In this document: positions 32,387 to 45,880 of the stretch, in pieces | How positions within the stretch are numbered: the first letter of the stretch is position 1 | How the letters are laid out: the number at the start of each line of letters is the position of its first letter | Assembly: GCA_020465985.1 (NCBI GenBank) | Contig: JAANYP010002824.1 | Coordinates: 62,001 to 126,000, forward strand | Origin: Centrapalus pauciflorus | Lineage: Eukaryota > Streptophyta > Magnoliopsida > Asterales > Asteraceae | Direction of reading: 5' to 3' | DNA: 64,000 nucleotides | Notes under the pieces: model-generated | What the model was told of the DNA's origin: nothing | What the model saw: only the letters and a program-made list of their open reading frames with translations | Database searches by the model: none | Position numbers and translations under genes: made by a program

Positions 32387-35300
32387 ATGTCTGGAGGAAT
32401 GACACCTGAGGAAGCCAGAGAGATGATGCTAGCCATGATGGCTGAGCAGAATAAAATGATACAAGATCAGTTTCGGGCTCGAGATGAGGCCGATGCTAAG
32501 AGAAGAGAGGATAAGAGAAAGAACAAAGAGAAGGAAGGGAGTAACAACGAGGAACGAGATGACAACACTGGGTCATCTAACAAACCTCGAGGTTGTCGTT
32601 TTAAGGATTTCAAAGGAAATGGAGCCGTGGAGTTTAATGGATTAGGAGATGCTGTTGCCGCACTGGAATGGATAACAGCAACTGAGCGAACATTCCGAAT
32701 CAGCGACTGTGCTGAGAAGGACATGGTTCGTTATGCAACTGCTATGTTCACGAATGATGCAATCATGTGGTGGAATGCCATGGTGAACGCTTTGACATTG
32801 GAGAAGATTTCTGTTATGACTTGGGCTGAGTTCAAGGACCTATTCACTCAGCAGTACTGTCCGGTTGATGAGCGCCGGAGGTTGGAAGCAAAGTTTATGG
32901 CGCTGGTACAGGGGACTAAGACGGTGTCCCAATATGCTGTGGAGTTCACGAGGTTAAGTCTGTTCGCACCTCATCAGGTGGACACCGAAGAAAGGAAAGT
33001 GACCAGGTTCGAGGCTGGTCTTGACATTGAGATTAGGAGGGTTATGAGCAACGTCCGCTACCCTACATTTGCTGGCTTACTTGAGGCTGCCAGAAATGTA
33101 GAGCAGATTTTGATTATGTCGGGCTACTCTGTTGGGTCTGCTGCTGCTTCCACCAATCCAACACAGCCGTCACCGCCGAAGCGCCAAAGGGAGGGAGGAT
33201 ATTCTGGTTCTTCCCGGTCTTCACAGTACTCACCTCAACAGTCGTATCGCCGACAATCTGGTTCATCTGATCGCGGTCGTGCGCGTGCATACTCCATCAA
33301 CACTGAGCCGCAGTATTGCAATAAATGTCATCTGGAGCACTTTGGCAAATGCACTAACGGACGTGCTTGTTTTTGCTGTGGGGAGCTGGGCCATTTTCAG
33401 AATGACTGCCCAAGGAAGGGTGATGCTTGTTATAAGTGTGGAGTGTGGGGTCACTATAGCAGGAATTGTAGGAAGAATGCTCCAACGGCTGCTGTCCCAT
33501 CATCAACACGATCGTCTGGAGGTTCGAGTGGTGGTTCAGTTAACCGCCGGGGTCAGTCACAGAGGGCACCTGCTCGTGCTTTTCAGATAACTGCAGAGGA
33601 GGCAAGGGAAAACCCGGAGGTCGTCACGGGTACGTTCATAGTTAATTCTATGCCTGCACGAGTTTTATTTGATTCGGGTGCCAATAGGTCGTTTGTTTCT
33701 ACTGTGTTTGCACAAAGACTTGCTATGCCACTGTCTAAGTTGTCTGCTATACTTGATATTGAAACTGCTAGCAATACTTTAGTTAAGGTAGATCATGTAT
33801 ACCGAAATTGCACGTTAGTAATTGAAGATGTAGTCTTCAATTTAGATCTGATTCCGATAGAATTCAGTGAGTTTGATGTAATTATCGGGATGGACTGGTT
33901 GATCGAAAATGAAGCTCACATAGTTTGTAAGAATCGTATGATCAAGATAACTACTCCGGAGGGGCGTGAGATCTGTATATATGGGGATAGGAGAAGTGGG
34001 GATCTGTGTTTACTGACCATTGCAAAAGCTCGAAAGCTTGTTGCAAAGGGGTGTGACGCCTATCTGGCATATGCTGTTGATGCCAGGGCTGAGAAGTGGA
34101 CGTTGGCAGACGTGCCTGTTGTTTCACAATTTCCGGACGTGTTTCCGGAAGACTTGTCTGGCGTGCCACCTGAAAGACAAGTAGAATTTAGGATTGACTT
34201 GATCCCTGGAGCTGCACCGGTAGCTCGTTCTCCTTATCGTCTTGCCCCAACCGAGATAAAAGAAATGATGACACAACTTCAGGAGTTGTTGGACAAGGGC
34301 TTCATTCGGCCGAGTTCATCGCCATGGGGAGCTCCGGTATTGTTTATAAAGAAGAAAGATGGCACGATGAGGATGTGCATAGATTACCGGGAACTGAACA
34401 AGTTGACTATTAAAAACAAGTATCCTCTGCCGAGGATAGACGACTTGTTTGATCAGTTACATGGGGCTAGTGTATTTTCTAAGATTGATCTGAGATCGGG
34501 ATATCATCAACTGAAAGTAAGAGAAGAAGATGCACCGAAGACAGCATTCAGGACTCGGTATGGACATTACGAGTTTCTGGTCATGCCTTTCGGATTAACT
34601 AACGCCCCAGCTGTCTTTATGGACTTGATGAATAGGGTTTGTAGACCGATGTTGGATAAGATCGTGATAGTGTTTATCGATGATATTCTAGTATACTCTA
34701 GGTCTGAGGCTGAGCATGCTGAGCATCTCAGGGAGCTGTTAGAGTTGTTGAGGAAAGAAAAGTTGTACGCCAAATTTTCGAAGTGCGAGTTTTGGCTGCA
34801 ACAGATACAGTTTCTAGGACATGTGATTTCGGGGGCTGGGATTTCGGTAGATCCGGCTAAAGTTGAAGCGATAAAGAATTGGGAGCCACCTCAAACAGCT
34901 ACCGAAGTTAGAAATTTTTCTGGGGTTGGCAGGATATTATCGGAGGTTCATAAAGGATTTTTCTAAGATTGCAGTTCCTCTGACTGCATTAACAAAGAAG
35001 AATGCACCTTTTGTCTGGGAAGCAGTGCAGCAAGAAGCGTTTGATATTTTGAAGAAGACGTTAAGTGAGGCACCGATACTTGCCTTACCTGAGGGCAATG
35101 ATGACTTTGTGGTGTATACCGATGCTTCGAGGTTAGGGTTAGGCGCTGTATTGATGCAGCGTGGGAAGGTTATAGCGTATGCTTCAAGACAGTTGAAGCA
35201 GCATGAGAAGAATTATTCGACTCATGATCTCGAGTTGACTGCGGTAACGTTTGCATTGAAATTATGGAGGCATTACCTGTACGGTACTAAGTGTCAACTT

Positions 35301-36899
35301 TACACGGACCATAAGAGCTTAAAGTACATTTTTAGCCAGAAGGAACTTAATATGAGACAGCGTAGGTCTATGGAGCTTATTAAAGACTACGATTGTGAGA
35401 TACTTTATCATCCCGGGAAGGCTAATGTAGTAGCCGATGCTTTGAGCCGGAAAGCTTATGCTAAGGATTTCTGTTATATGATAATGTCCACTATACTAAG
35501 TTCCACGATCATTAACGATGTCAAAGCTGCCCAACTAGAAGCTTTGAAAGAAAAAAATGTCGGTGCTGAGGATATTAGAGTACAGATTAAGAATATGGAA
35601 ACTAGCGAGTCTGGATTAAAAGGTGTATACGGAAGGATTTGGGTGCCGAAGTATGGTGGTATGAGAAATTTTATCGTTGAAGAAGCGCATCAATCTAAAT
35701 TTTCTGTACATCCCGGGAGCACAAAGATGTACAACGACTTAAAGGCAGACTTTTGGTGGCCGGGATTGAAGAAAACTGCCGAACATCAACAACCGTACGG
35801 CAGTATGCAACCGCTTCCTATTCCGGAATGGAAGTGGGAGCACATTACTATGGATTTTGTTACAAAACTGCCGAAGACTAGGCGCCAACATGATGCAGTT
35901 TGGGTGATAGTCGATAGATTAACTAAGTCCGCACATTTTATACCGATAAGAGAAAGTTACTCCTTAGAAAAGTTGGCTAAAATTTATATGGACGAGATTG
36001 TTTCTAGGCATGGAGTGCCTAAGTCCATAGTATCGGACTGGGACAGCCGGTTTACTTCAAATTTTTGGTCGGCTTTGCAAGAAGGGTTAGGGACAAGGAT
36101 AGCAATGAGTACAGCTTACCGCCCGCAAACTGATGGTCAGAGTGAGCGGACCATCTTAACGCTTGAAGACATGATGAGATCGTGTGCGTTAGATCTCGGT
36201 GGCAATTGGGACGATCATCTGCCACTCATAGAGTTTTCGTATAACAACAGTTACCACGCTACAATCAAGAAAGCTCCGTTCGAGGCTTTGTATGGAAGGA
36301 AATGTAGGACTCCTACATGTTGGAGAGAAACGGGTGAAACACCAATCGCTGGGCCGGCCTTGCTTCAAGAAACAAATGAGAAGATACAGTGGATTAGACA
36401 GAACATGAAAGCGGCTCAGGACCGACAGAAGAGTTATTATGACAGAAGGCACAAACCGATCAACTTTGAAGTAAATGACTGGGTTTATCTGAAAGTATCA
36501 CCCATGAGGGGTGTTACTCGTTTTGTGAAAAGGGGAAAGTTGGCTCCGAGATTCGTCGGACCATTTAAGATAACCGAAAAAGTGGGGAATCAGTCATACC
36601 GTTTGGAATTGCCTGAAGAGATGTCGGGCATACATCCGGTGTTTCACGTTGGAAATCTTCGAAAGTCATTTACTTCTAGTAACGAGGATTGGGCCGACCA
36701 TACTGAACTGCAAGTTGATGAAAGGCTCCGGTATGTTGAAGAGCCGGAATGTGTGTTAGATACTAAGATGAAGAAATTGAGAAGCAAGGAGATAGAAATG
36801 GTGCTTGTACGTTGGAAGCATCATAAAGGAGCAAATCATACGTGGGAAACTAAGTCAGAAATGTTAAGAAAGTATCCGAAACTGTTTGAGTCCGAGTAA
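32387..36899 (+). pseudogene. Gypsy D gag-pol polyprotein with one frameshift
   Basis: ATG 32387 follows TTTCAG|AAC. The first frame (859 codons) holds gag, a run of three cysteine clusters at about 33317-33465 with two CCHC knuckles, protease DSGANRSF at residue 429, and RT with FIDD at residues 763-766. One extra T in the run 34915-34919 shifts the frame at the start of the RT thumb. The second frame (to TAA 36897-36899) carries RNase H (YTDASRLGLG, TDHKSLKY), integrase and chromodomain. In integrase about 15 residues are lost in frame near 35770, removing the CxxC half of the HHCC finger. The DDE core is kept, but a conserved arginine after SD is tryptophan (about 36037). So RT and integrase are both impaired. 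Confidence 0.92.
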
Positions 36900-36935
36900 C
36901 TTCGAGGACGAAGTTGAGCGTGGTGGAGCCCATAC

Positions 36936-38948
36936 TGTAACATCCACGGATTTAATTTGATGTATTTTGGTTAATTAAGTGGAAAACTTATATATATTTA
37001 AGTTGAATTTGGGCGATTATTATGTATTTGGATATTTAGCAAGTTTGTTGCTATTTTTAAGAAAATTGAACTCAGAATGAATTTTGTGGAGTATTATGAA
37101 TTAAAAAGTTATTTATGATAATTCTAAGATTAAATCAGTATTTTATGGAACCGGCTAAGTCGAGTGATGAAATGTGCAAAATGACGAAAGTAGTATATAA
37201 AGGGCAATAGGCTTCATTTTTCTATTTTACACTATCTCACTACTTTATCTCTCTAGAAATTTTCTCTCTACATCTCTCTAAGATATATCACAAACCGACC
37301 GTCAGATTTTCGAGAATTATACGTCATCGGAAAGGTATCGAGGAGTACAACAGCAATCTACAAACAGATTTCAGATTTCGTGCGAATTTAGGTAAGAATC
37401 GACCTTTCTAAGATTATGGTTTCGGTTTTGTAGAAACTAAAATTTCGAATCTATCATTTTATGCAAATTTAAGCTTGTTTTGCTCGAAACATTGCTGGAA
37501 TGTGATAATATATGCATAGTAGAATCGAATCTAGGTATTATACATGATATATTAGTGATTTTAGCCTTAGAAATGAAGGATTTAAGTTGAAATGATGAAC
37601 AGACTCGAATATGTCAAGAACAGAGTCGAAATACAAGAACAAACTCGAGTTTGGTGCTAGATTCGAGTGTGTACCGTTGGATTCTAAGGGGAGGGCTTCG
37701 AATCTAAGCCTAGACTCGAAGTGGGGTTCGAATTTAACCCTAGATTCGAAGGTGAGTTCGAATCTTACATAGGGGTTCGAATCTGATGCATAAGCTTCGA
37801 ATCTGATGCTTGATTTCGAATCTAACCCATTAAATTCGAGTTTAATGCCTAAAATTCAGAAATATACTCTCTAAACTTGTATATTTTGAATGAAATTTAT
37901 AAACAACACATAGAATGGCAAGAATTATTCAAAGGACAAGTTATGAACTTGTGATGGGTTCAACTCAATTGTAATATGGATTTGGACATAGACCGCAAGG
38001 GGGAATATATTGCAAAACTTACAAAACATGGTTTTATGGATTTAAATGGTTATTGACACGAGGTATTGTTGTAATTAACTTAACAGGTCCCTTGTGGTGT
38101 TGTTTAACCCACAGTGGGGTACTTGGTGGATCCGGTTGAAGGCCCGAAGAGAAATAAAATCGGTTAAAAGATAAATTACGCACCCACTGTGAGTACAGTG
38201 GATTTCGCATGTTTATATTTGTTTTATGTAAGCTTTGCCTGCTGAGACTTGTTGTTTCATTGATTGTTTGGAATTCTACTAACTTGCGTAGATTTAGATG
38301 CACATTCTTACTTGTTGCATGTCCTTTCGGTTGTTGTGCATCTAGTGATGGACCGGTGGGTCGCATCGATTACTCTGATGTTACTGTGCTATATGACCTG
38401 GAGCTGATCCCTCCTAGGCCCGGTAGGCAGTATGTCATCCCCGATCGTACGTTTGTCTCAGAGCTTTGAGCTCGAAGGGGCTGCGGCTCTGGTCCGTACT
38501 TTGTGTACGAAGAGGATATCCGATGTTGGTCATCTGTTTTATCCTTGGGCTTCATAAAAATTTATAAAATGCATAATCTCTGTATTCACTAAGCATCCGC
38601 TTATTCCCAAATTGTTGATTTTTATTTTACAGGAAAAGGGAAGTCTACTACTGGACCTTCTAGTTAGGTCGTTTGGAAGATTTGGGAGACTCGGCACTAT
38701 TTGATCGGTAATGGTGATTTGGACAATGTTGTAAAATATTTTGGATGATTGTAATAAATGTATGGGTGTGTAGACTTAGACTTGGTACCTTATAGCACCG
38801 TAGGGTGTTTAACACTTGTTGCACTACTTTATTTATGTTTTTAATGCTTCCGCACTTAATTTAGGTTATCAGATCATTATGTTATTGTATGTTGGTGATT
38901 AATCCTGGGTGTATTGTAATTGGTGGTTGTTGTGGCAAGGGTGTCACA
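36936..38948 (+). repeat. 3' LTR of gypsy D
   Basis: 2013 bp. It lacks 19 bp present in the 5' LTR near 31666-31685; gypsy I has sequence there, so this is a deletion. Followed by ATACT. Confidence 0.94.
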
Positions 38949-40925
38949 ATACTTGTGGAGGGAGTGGTTTTATTTAATTCATTAATAAAAGTTTTTCTTT
39001 CTTAGTTAAAGTTTTTTTGACTTTTCGTTTACCCTTAATGATGTAAACTGTTTTGGATTTTTCCGATCATCATTTATGGGGAAGGAAATTTTCTTTGTTT
39101 CATCAGAGAAGATCAGTCAAATTTCCATGTCAATTAGGATACATTCATTCATTATGATTCACTTATTCTGATTGATTCTGACAGATCAGATCTCATGATT
39201 GCAATTCTCTGAGAATCTCTCCACACCCTATAACTTTGTTCATTACTAAATTCATTCATATCTGAATTGTGTTTAATTCTTCTTCATTTCTACAAATACT
39301 TCTCTCCATATCCTGCTATCTCATCTTAGTATAGTATGAATCCGAATCTCATTCTAATAAGAATCATTCATTCATTTTGAATTATCTTGTTCTGATTCTC
39401 TCTGATTCATTCACATATCTCCATACTCATCTAATTCATTTCATTGAGTTCTCTCTCATATCGCTACAACAGTTATTCCGAGCGTACTATGTTATACCTG
39501 CTATTTCAGAACTCAAAGTTCATCACATTTGACGATATCTACTTACTCTAATGCACCGCATGAGTGAAATTGGCATATATATCACTCCTATTGTCTACCC
39601 AGAGCCGGATGACCTACCCGTGGAGTAATCCTTCCAATAGATGAAAGGTAAGGGTCTTTCAGCTCTAATTGATGCGGATCAAACCCAGAGGGGTGTTGAT
39701 CGGGTTGAGCAGATATAAAGTTTAAATGAGAGGGGTATAAACGAAAGGAGATGGGGGTGCATCAAATCTTGCTTTGCTAATATAAGTGAATCGGAGGGAG
39801 ATATAGTTGAAAAATGCATTTGAGAGCTTGAGGGGTGAGAAAGGATTAAAATAAAAGAAAATCCTATCCAAACATACATATAGCTTGGTTTTCTACATAT
39901 GCTATCGAATCTTATTCGTTGAGATTTGGTATTGAAAAAGACGTCATGGACCCAGTGATGCAATCTCTTAAACCCAATAGCTACTCAGTTGCATCTTAAA
40001 AGGATACTGTTTTATATCTCACGGAGATAAACCTCATATGCTATCGATTTTTCATTTGGAGTTAATTGATATTGAAACTGGATGACATCTGCTATAGTCT
40101 CCAAACATTATTTGATTGCACATTGTGTCTAGAGCTTAATGCTTATACACTACTTAGGACACCTATTGAGTCATGTCTTTATGACAATTAATGCTTGTCT
40201 AATGTGACAAAGTCGGAATAACTATAGTGGTGCTTAAATATAAGTATCTCATGATGATTAGTTGGAAATCCTACCAGTGTTAACATCATGCCAGCGCTGA
40301 ACGTAGGTCACATAGATCATAAGTATTGTGTTAACAGGTTACCTAAGTGGTCCTGGTTGTTATTGTTCCCTTTAGTTCTTATTTCACTGTCACAGGTTGC
40401 AAAGCCTAATGACTATTTGTGATGATAAAGAGCAGGTATTCATATTTAGAGGGGGAGTAAGCATCTTGCCAACAATATCTGAGAAGGTTACATGATAATA
40501 AACATTCTCTTAATCATCATGAGGGGGTGAATAAGTTTAAATTTTTAGGGAGAATACTAATGGAGAGACACAACTGAACAATTCAGTGGGCGGAAGAGAA
40601 AGAGAAAGATAGTTTAAACCAGAGAGAAAGCTAATCTGTGGAAAATTAATTTTTCGGTTGAATTACCAAGGGGGAGAGAACAAAGTTAAAGTGTCAAAGA
40701 TCAGAGAAAGTGAAAGTTCAAATTTCAAAAGTTTCAAGTTAGCTTCAAGTCATTTCAAGACCAAAGCTGAAGAAGAAATCATTCTACGATCTATCTGGAG
40801 CTTGTGTTAAAGTGAAGATGTATTTAGAAAATCAATTTAATTCTAGTTGAAAGTTCGTAATCTTCAGAGAAAGATGATAACCAACTTAAACCCGCAATCT
40901 GAAAGCTAATCACAAAGGGGGAGAA
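38949..40925 (+). other. Copia E 3' non-coding region with several purine tracts
   Basis: No coding frame with a domain. PPT-like tracts lie at about 40449-40459, 40521-40530, 40668-40680 and 40914-40925, the last adjoining the LTR. Two imperfect direct repeats of about 130 bp start near 39895 and 40035 (both with ATATGCTATCGA). The 39100-39500 part is rich in GATTC and ATTCATTC words. Confidence 0.6.
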
Positions 40926-41287
40926 TGTTAGATCTAGAAGTGTGATAGTTTCAGGGTTCTAAATGTAATAATGAAACTTAGTTTTATGGCTATTTTGTAA
41001 GGATTCAAAATTTGATGTAAATGGGTTAAAAGACCCAAAGGTCAACCAATGAGTTTGGATAGTATTTGAATCCATTTCTTTGTTTAAAAATAGTTGGTTT
41101 TCTAGGTTTTCTTGGTTATCATTCAGCAGCATCTGTACGTACGATTGAATTGCAATACTAAGGTTTTCCTAATCCGTTAAGTGTTCTTATTGTTCTTATT
41201 ATATTCATGCTTTGTTCTTCATGTTCTTGATAATCATATTGAATATGTGTTGAATGTTGAATAAATGCTTCATATATGGGAATTACA
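40926..41287 (+). repeat. 3' LTR of copia E
   Basis: 362 bp, TGTTAGATCT...TTACA. The PPT just before it is enclosed by ATCACA (about 40909-40914) and TGTGAT (about 40940-40945), an analogue of the copia B hairpin. Confidence 0.9.
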
Positions 41288-41900
41288 AAAATTCGATAAA
41301 TTAATTCATAATCTAGGCTTAAGTGAATATTCATAATTGATTATTAACCGATTTATCTTTAGTCGATCAATTCAGACCGCCGCCAATTATTTATAGTTCT
41401 CTAATTCCAAGTGGGTGACGCTTTCGTGATATAAGAGTTTCGTAAATTTTAATTTATCGTATATCTTTACTTTTAAGTTAGTTCTGATTTGATTTTGCTT
41501 TTGTTAGTTTGGATCGTATAATTTAGTTGTCGTTACTTGCTTGCTTTAGTTATTTTGTTTAACTAGTGTTTGCTAGAATTAGTTTTTATTTAATTTGAAA
41601 AAGAAAAAAAAAACTAGTTTAACTTTTTAATCTTGTGGTACTTATTTTGCTTTAGTTATTCTGTTAATTAATTTTAATTATCGACTCTAGTTGATAATTT
41701 CTTTAAAACATCCGAAATAGCTAAATAGTGGTTTAGGTTGTAGTATTGGAGTCTTCATTCTTTATTCCGTTCCCTGAATTCGATAAATCTTGCGTTATTC
41801 TTAAAGCTATATTGCACAAAATTGGTACACTGCCAGTTGTATAATTAATACTCTGGCTTCATTTAGTTATTAAAACCTGAGGTGTGTTTTGCACGCATCA
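41288..41900 (+). repeat. Candidate solo LTR F, second part
   Basis: Non-coding, AT-rich continuation of 25318-26250, ending GCACGCATCA at 41900. No domain or gene seen. Confidence 0.35.
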
Positions 41901-42301
41901 ATTCCCTTTGCCTATGAAAAGCTAATTGATAGTTACCCTTACAAAGTACCAACTCTTGAGGTTAACTTCTTGGATAGCTACTCAAAAGCAAAGATGAATG
42001 CTAAACCTGTTAAACCCATTCCACATCCTTACCTTCCAATTGCTATTCTGGAACACAAGATTCGTGTTCTAGAGGAGGAGTTGAGGATAGCTCGTGAGGA
42101 AGCTACTGCCAGTCAGGATGCTCTTCTTCTCAGTGAAGAAGGTTTGCTAAAGAACATTTTGAACAAGCTCTCGAGGTGATGCACTATAAAGAGCAGTATA
42201 GTTATGTTTTAAAGATTTTAAACTCCAACTCACATGTTTCAAAAATTATTCATCCTTTGAACGTCCATATCTTTGAAAATATTTCATCTTCTGATAAAGG
42301 T
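41901..42301 (+). pseudogene. Copia gag remnant N, piece 2
   Basis: A frame from about 41889 to TGA 42177-42179 encodes a charged coiled coil (LEEELRIAREEA). After a frameshift near 42150 a second frame reads on to SSDKG at the left edge of copia G. It is cut by G and resumes at 49468. Confidence 0.55.
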
Positions 42302-42882
42302 TGTAAGGTCTGAACTCTACGGATCTATCTTGACGCGACACCTTCCAACGAGTGCGGAATCCTCGTTAGTAGCTTGACGGATATATCACGCACACCGAAA
42401 CACGGAGACTACCACGGTGATAGACGAACAACTTAGAACGCCCCGACACGATGATTCTCTCCTCATGAAACTTATTGATTGCAACCAAGTTCGAGATCGC
42501 CTTCTGCTAATCGTCTGACAAATTCTGCAAAAGTCTCTTAATTAATTGAATGAACCATTAATTATACTGACTGATTCGACTTTGTCTAGGACAAATTCGA
42601 ATCTCCTCCTAGACAAGTTCGAATCTAGACCTAAAGTCGAACCTCATCATTCAAACATATGTTTGAACTTATGTTTTATCTTTTGATTGAATTTATCTTT
42701 GAACTTTATGTTTGAACTTCTTGTAATACATTACACCAAGTTCAAACATACAAACACTTAATATCAAACACACATAATCAAACATATATCAAACACTTGT
42801 TAATATCAAATATCAAGTAAATAGACTTACACAAAACCCTATATAAACTTAGACTGCTATCGTCACACAGGATGTACTAACA
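42302..42882 (-). repeat. 3' LTR of copia G
   Basis: 581 bp. On the minus strand it starts TGTTAGTACATCCTG and ends AGACCTTACA, the same ends as copia B. Contains TTCGAATCT-type motifs at about 42575-42650. Confidence 0.9.
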
Positions 42883-42895
42883 GACTCCCCCTTGA
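42883..42895 (-). promoter_or_regulatory. Polypurine tract of copia G inside a hairpin
   Basis: Minus-strand GTCAAGGGGGAGTC. The flanking arms GCTATCGTCA (42856-42865) and TGACGATAGC (42893-42902) are a perfect inverted repeat, as in B. Confidence 0.85.
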
Positions 42896-42922
42896 CGATA
42901 GCTTCTAACTTTTACATTTTGT

Positions 42923-45880
42923 CTAATTACTTAAACCATATAGACTACTACCTGCATATAAACCTATATCTATACATACTCTAACTATCTTCAGGAATTT
43001 CCTAGCATCAGATCTCCATCCTTCGTGAAAGAAGATAGGCTGATCGTGTAGCTTCTTTAGGTCATCCTTGGATTGGTTTATTAGATGTAATGGATCATAC
43101 ACTTGCAAAATAACTTTTTCTCCTGTGTCTTCCATTACAGCTTCTGCAGTATCGTTATCTACATACCACCACTTCATGTTACTTAGAACATCTTGTGGCA
43201 TCGACTTCATAGGCACCTTCTTTAAACACTTTACAGGCTTATACACCATTCTAGCCCATGGCCTTCCTGTATGTGGATCTATCCTTGATTCATCTTCTAC
43301 TCATTTTCACGTCATTAGCTTGAGTCTTTTAAACTTTCCGGATCGACCCTCCTTTCAGATTATCTTGGCTATAACCTCAGCATACGGGTCCTCACCGATA
43401 TTGATCAATTATTTCAATGCTAACTCCTTTACTTCTACCTTCGGCAACGTGCTAAACACTTTAAGCGTATGCCTCAGGTACTGGAGTCCATCTCTCCTCT
43501 TTAGAATGAATAGCTGCAGTTCTCTGTCGAAGAACCAGCTTATAATTCCACTTGAAACATTCTCGGAGCCTGGAACTCTCATTCTCCTCTTCATCTTAGG
43601 CTCTGCTCTCTTCTCTTCCTTTCGGAACCATAGATTTAACAGTTCAACCCTAGATGGTTCTCTATCAGCTTCCTCTAGTTCAGAGTCTTCTACTGAGGCC
43701 AACTTGATCTCGTCGATATCAATCACATTGTGCACATTCTGCTCGTATAACTCTGTGATAGGTTGTTGATTTACGATCACTTCATCAACATTATCGTCTT
43801 CATCTTCTATCAAATCGTCATCAGACTTCCAATCCACTACTTCTTCAGGAACAAACTCTCCTTCCAACTCTTCAATATCATCTTCAAAATCAAATTCTAT
43901 ATCTTCCTCTTCAATATCCATTAGAGCGTCAATCATCTCGCTCTATACGGCCTTTGAAGACTCACCTTCAACTCTTTCAACTCCGGACTGACTAGGCTCC
44001 CCCTGAACTAATGAATGCTGAGCAGATGGAAAATTTCTGGCTCACTATCTTTTCTGGCATCGGGATCATTGCCAACGTCATCTTCTCTTCTAATCTCCTG
44101 AGCTTCTCTGCAGCTGGTCTCGCCCTGAGCCTTAAGATTTTTTATTAGCTGCTCGAGGAGGGACCTCATGGTTCTGATCTCAGCAGCTTGATCAGCGACA
44201 AATGTCTTCAATTTAATATTTTCATGATCAATTTTGCATTTTGCGCTTCTAGCTCACTAACTGCTTTTGACAGTTGAAAGATTTGGACTGTCTGGAAGTC
44301 GACTTTGCTTCTATGCTCTGAGAATCGCTGGTTATCTGTGAATGTTGATGAGGTGGATGGAACAGATGCTATTGGAGATGGCGTTATTGATGGTTGAACA
44401 GATGGTTGAGCGACATGAATCTCAGGCTCTGACGTAGAAGCAGACGAAGCTCCCTGCATAAACCTGTGCCTTTTGGCCCTTTCCCTAGGAACTAAAGGAG
44501 CAGTATCTTAAGCCTCAAAATCAGAGTCATCTTCATCTGAATCTCTAGCTGTTCTCTTTTCTGTCTCCCTTTCACTTACCACAATCTTGGATCCGTATCT
44601 GCCTATCCGAACAAACGGATGAACAGACGGATTAACAGATTCAACAGCTGCTCCTTCAACTTTGATGTCTTCAGCTTCTTCTGATGACGACTCTGAGGTG
44701 GTCACTGCTTGACCCTCTACCTTAGGCTGATATTCATCTATGTCGCGCATAAGATCATCAAAACTAGCTGGAGGCTCTAAGATTGTGTCAACTAGCTCAG
44801 CTGTAATTTCTTCTAGTGCCTGAGTCCCTTGAGCCCAGATTTTCTCCAAAGTTTCCACTCGAGGATCAATTACTGGTGCCACACCAGAAGGACCCGCAGT
44901 GTCCGATGACGGACCTGATCCATTGACTCTTGTACCCTGCTGGAGCTTTGCCTTGAAGCCTGAATAGATCTATCTTGAGCTCTTGGCCTCCTTCGTTCTT
45001 GTGCAGGAGGGCGTTGCTGTTGTTGTTGCTGCTGTGGCTGTACTTGCTGCAGCTGCGGCCCTTCCCGAGCCCAGTTTTAACCCTTTGGGGCTACAAATTC
45101 TGGGTTTACCACGGCACCAAAAAGAGGTGCATCATGTTGTCTAACCACGTCAGCCCTACGGGAATTATGTGATTGACAATCAGCAAAAATGCGCTTATCA
45201 ATGACAGCCACACTCTGAATATCCTGCAACTGTGGCAGATTCGGCAAAAAATGGCGGATCAGCATCATTACGAACTGCGGATACATTAGAAATCTCTGCC
45301 GAGCTAGAGTCGTGATATGGTGCACGAACTCAGCGAAGAACATCTCCGAGAAGCTAAAAGTCTTATTATATACAAGTGCAATCATCGCTGACTACATCTT
45401 TGATACTATATCATCGAAACCGGCCTTTTTAGGTGCAAAGCACACCATAATGACGTTCGCTAGGTACCTCCATTGGCCTATGAAACCACTCTTCATATAT
45501 CCGGCTTTCGCAATATCTAGACCATATCCCATCCTCAAAAAGGCTGCTTGCCTTATATCCAAAGTGAAATCGATCGGCCCTGCCTCTTGCTCGACCATTC
45601 CGAGCTGCAAGACTTTACGCAGCATATCCGCAGAAAACACAAGAGGATGCCCAGCCACTCTTGACCTCAACACTGTAGGTGTCATAATACGATCGACTTG
45701 CAAATGATCCCAAAATTGCCTAACATACGACAAGATGATCTGTACATTATGGGAGAGAGCATATGACACCCTGGAATGTGCCAAAAAATCCACCATTGGT
45801 CGAAATGCCTGAGCTTCAGGAAGCTCGCGATCTAGCGTTACTACCATATTATGCTTCTGAAAGAAGGCTATTTCACCCAT
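42923..45880 (-). pseudogene. Copia G ORF3, broken
   Basis: ATG at 45880-45878 begins MGEIAFFQKHNM, a start shared with K. The N-terminal conserved domain covers about the first 235 codons and is broken by TAG 45392-45394 and TAA 45077-45079. A Q-rich run follows near 45000-45060, then an acidic region, coiled coil (about 44220-44360), an acidic EEED-type stretch (about 43800-43930) and the C-terminal domain, with several further stops and frameshifts. The order is the same as in B and K, which supports one ancestral protein of about 1000 residues. Function unknown. Confidence 0.8.

Larger units (their letters stand above)
30137..38948 (+). mobile_element. Ty3/gypsy chromovirus D, full length
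   Basis: LTRs 30137-32168 and 36936-38948, PBS, gag-pol, chromodomain and a perfect TSD; 8812 bp. By eye about twenty substitutions and one 19-bp indel separate the LTRs (about 99% identical). It is the same family as gypsy I, which lies in the opposite direction. It is defective through one frameshift and an in-frame integrase deletion. Confidence 0.96.
26251..41287 (+). mobile_element. Copia (Sirevirus-like) element E without pol, carrying gypsy D
   Basis: LTRs 26251-26614 (364 bp) and 40926-41287 (362 bp) start TGTTAGATCT and end TTACA. They differ at roughly 25 or more sites, so E is much older than B and D. Flanks AATAT and AAAAT match four of five as a decayed TSD. The interior holds a PBS, minisatellites, a broken gag with coiled coils, repeated WVPK motifs, and a long 3' non-coding part with several PPT-like tracts. 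No protease, integrase or RT is present. Several PPT-like tracts and long non-coding 3' regions are known in Sireviruses. Confidence 0.85.
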
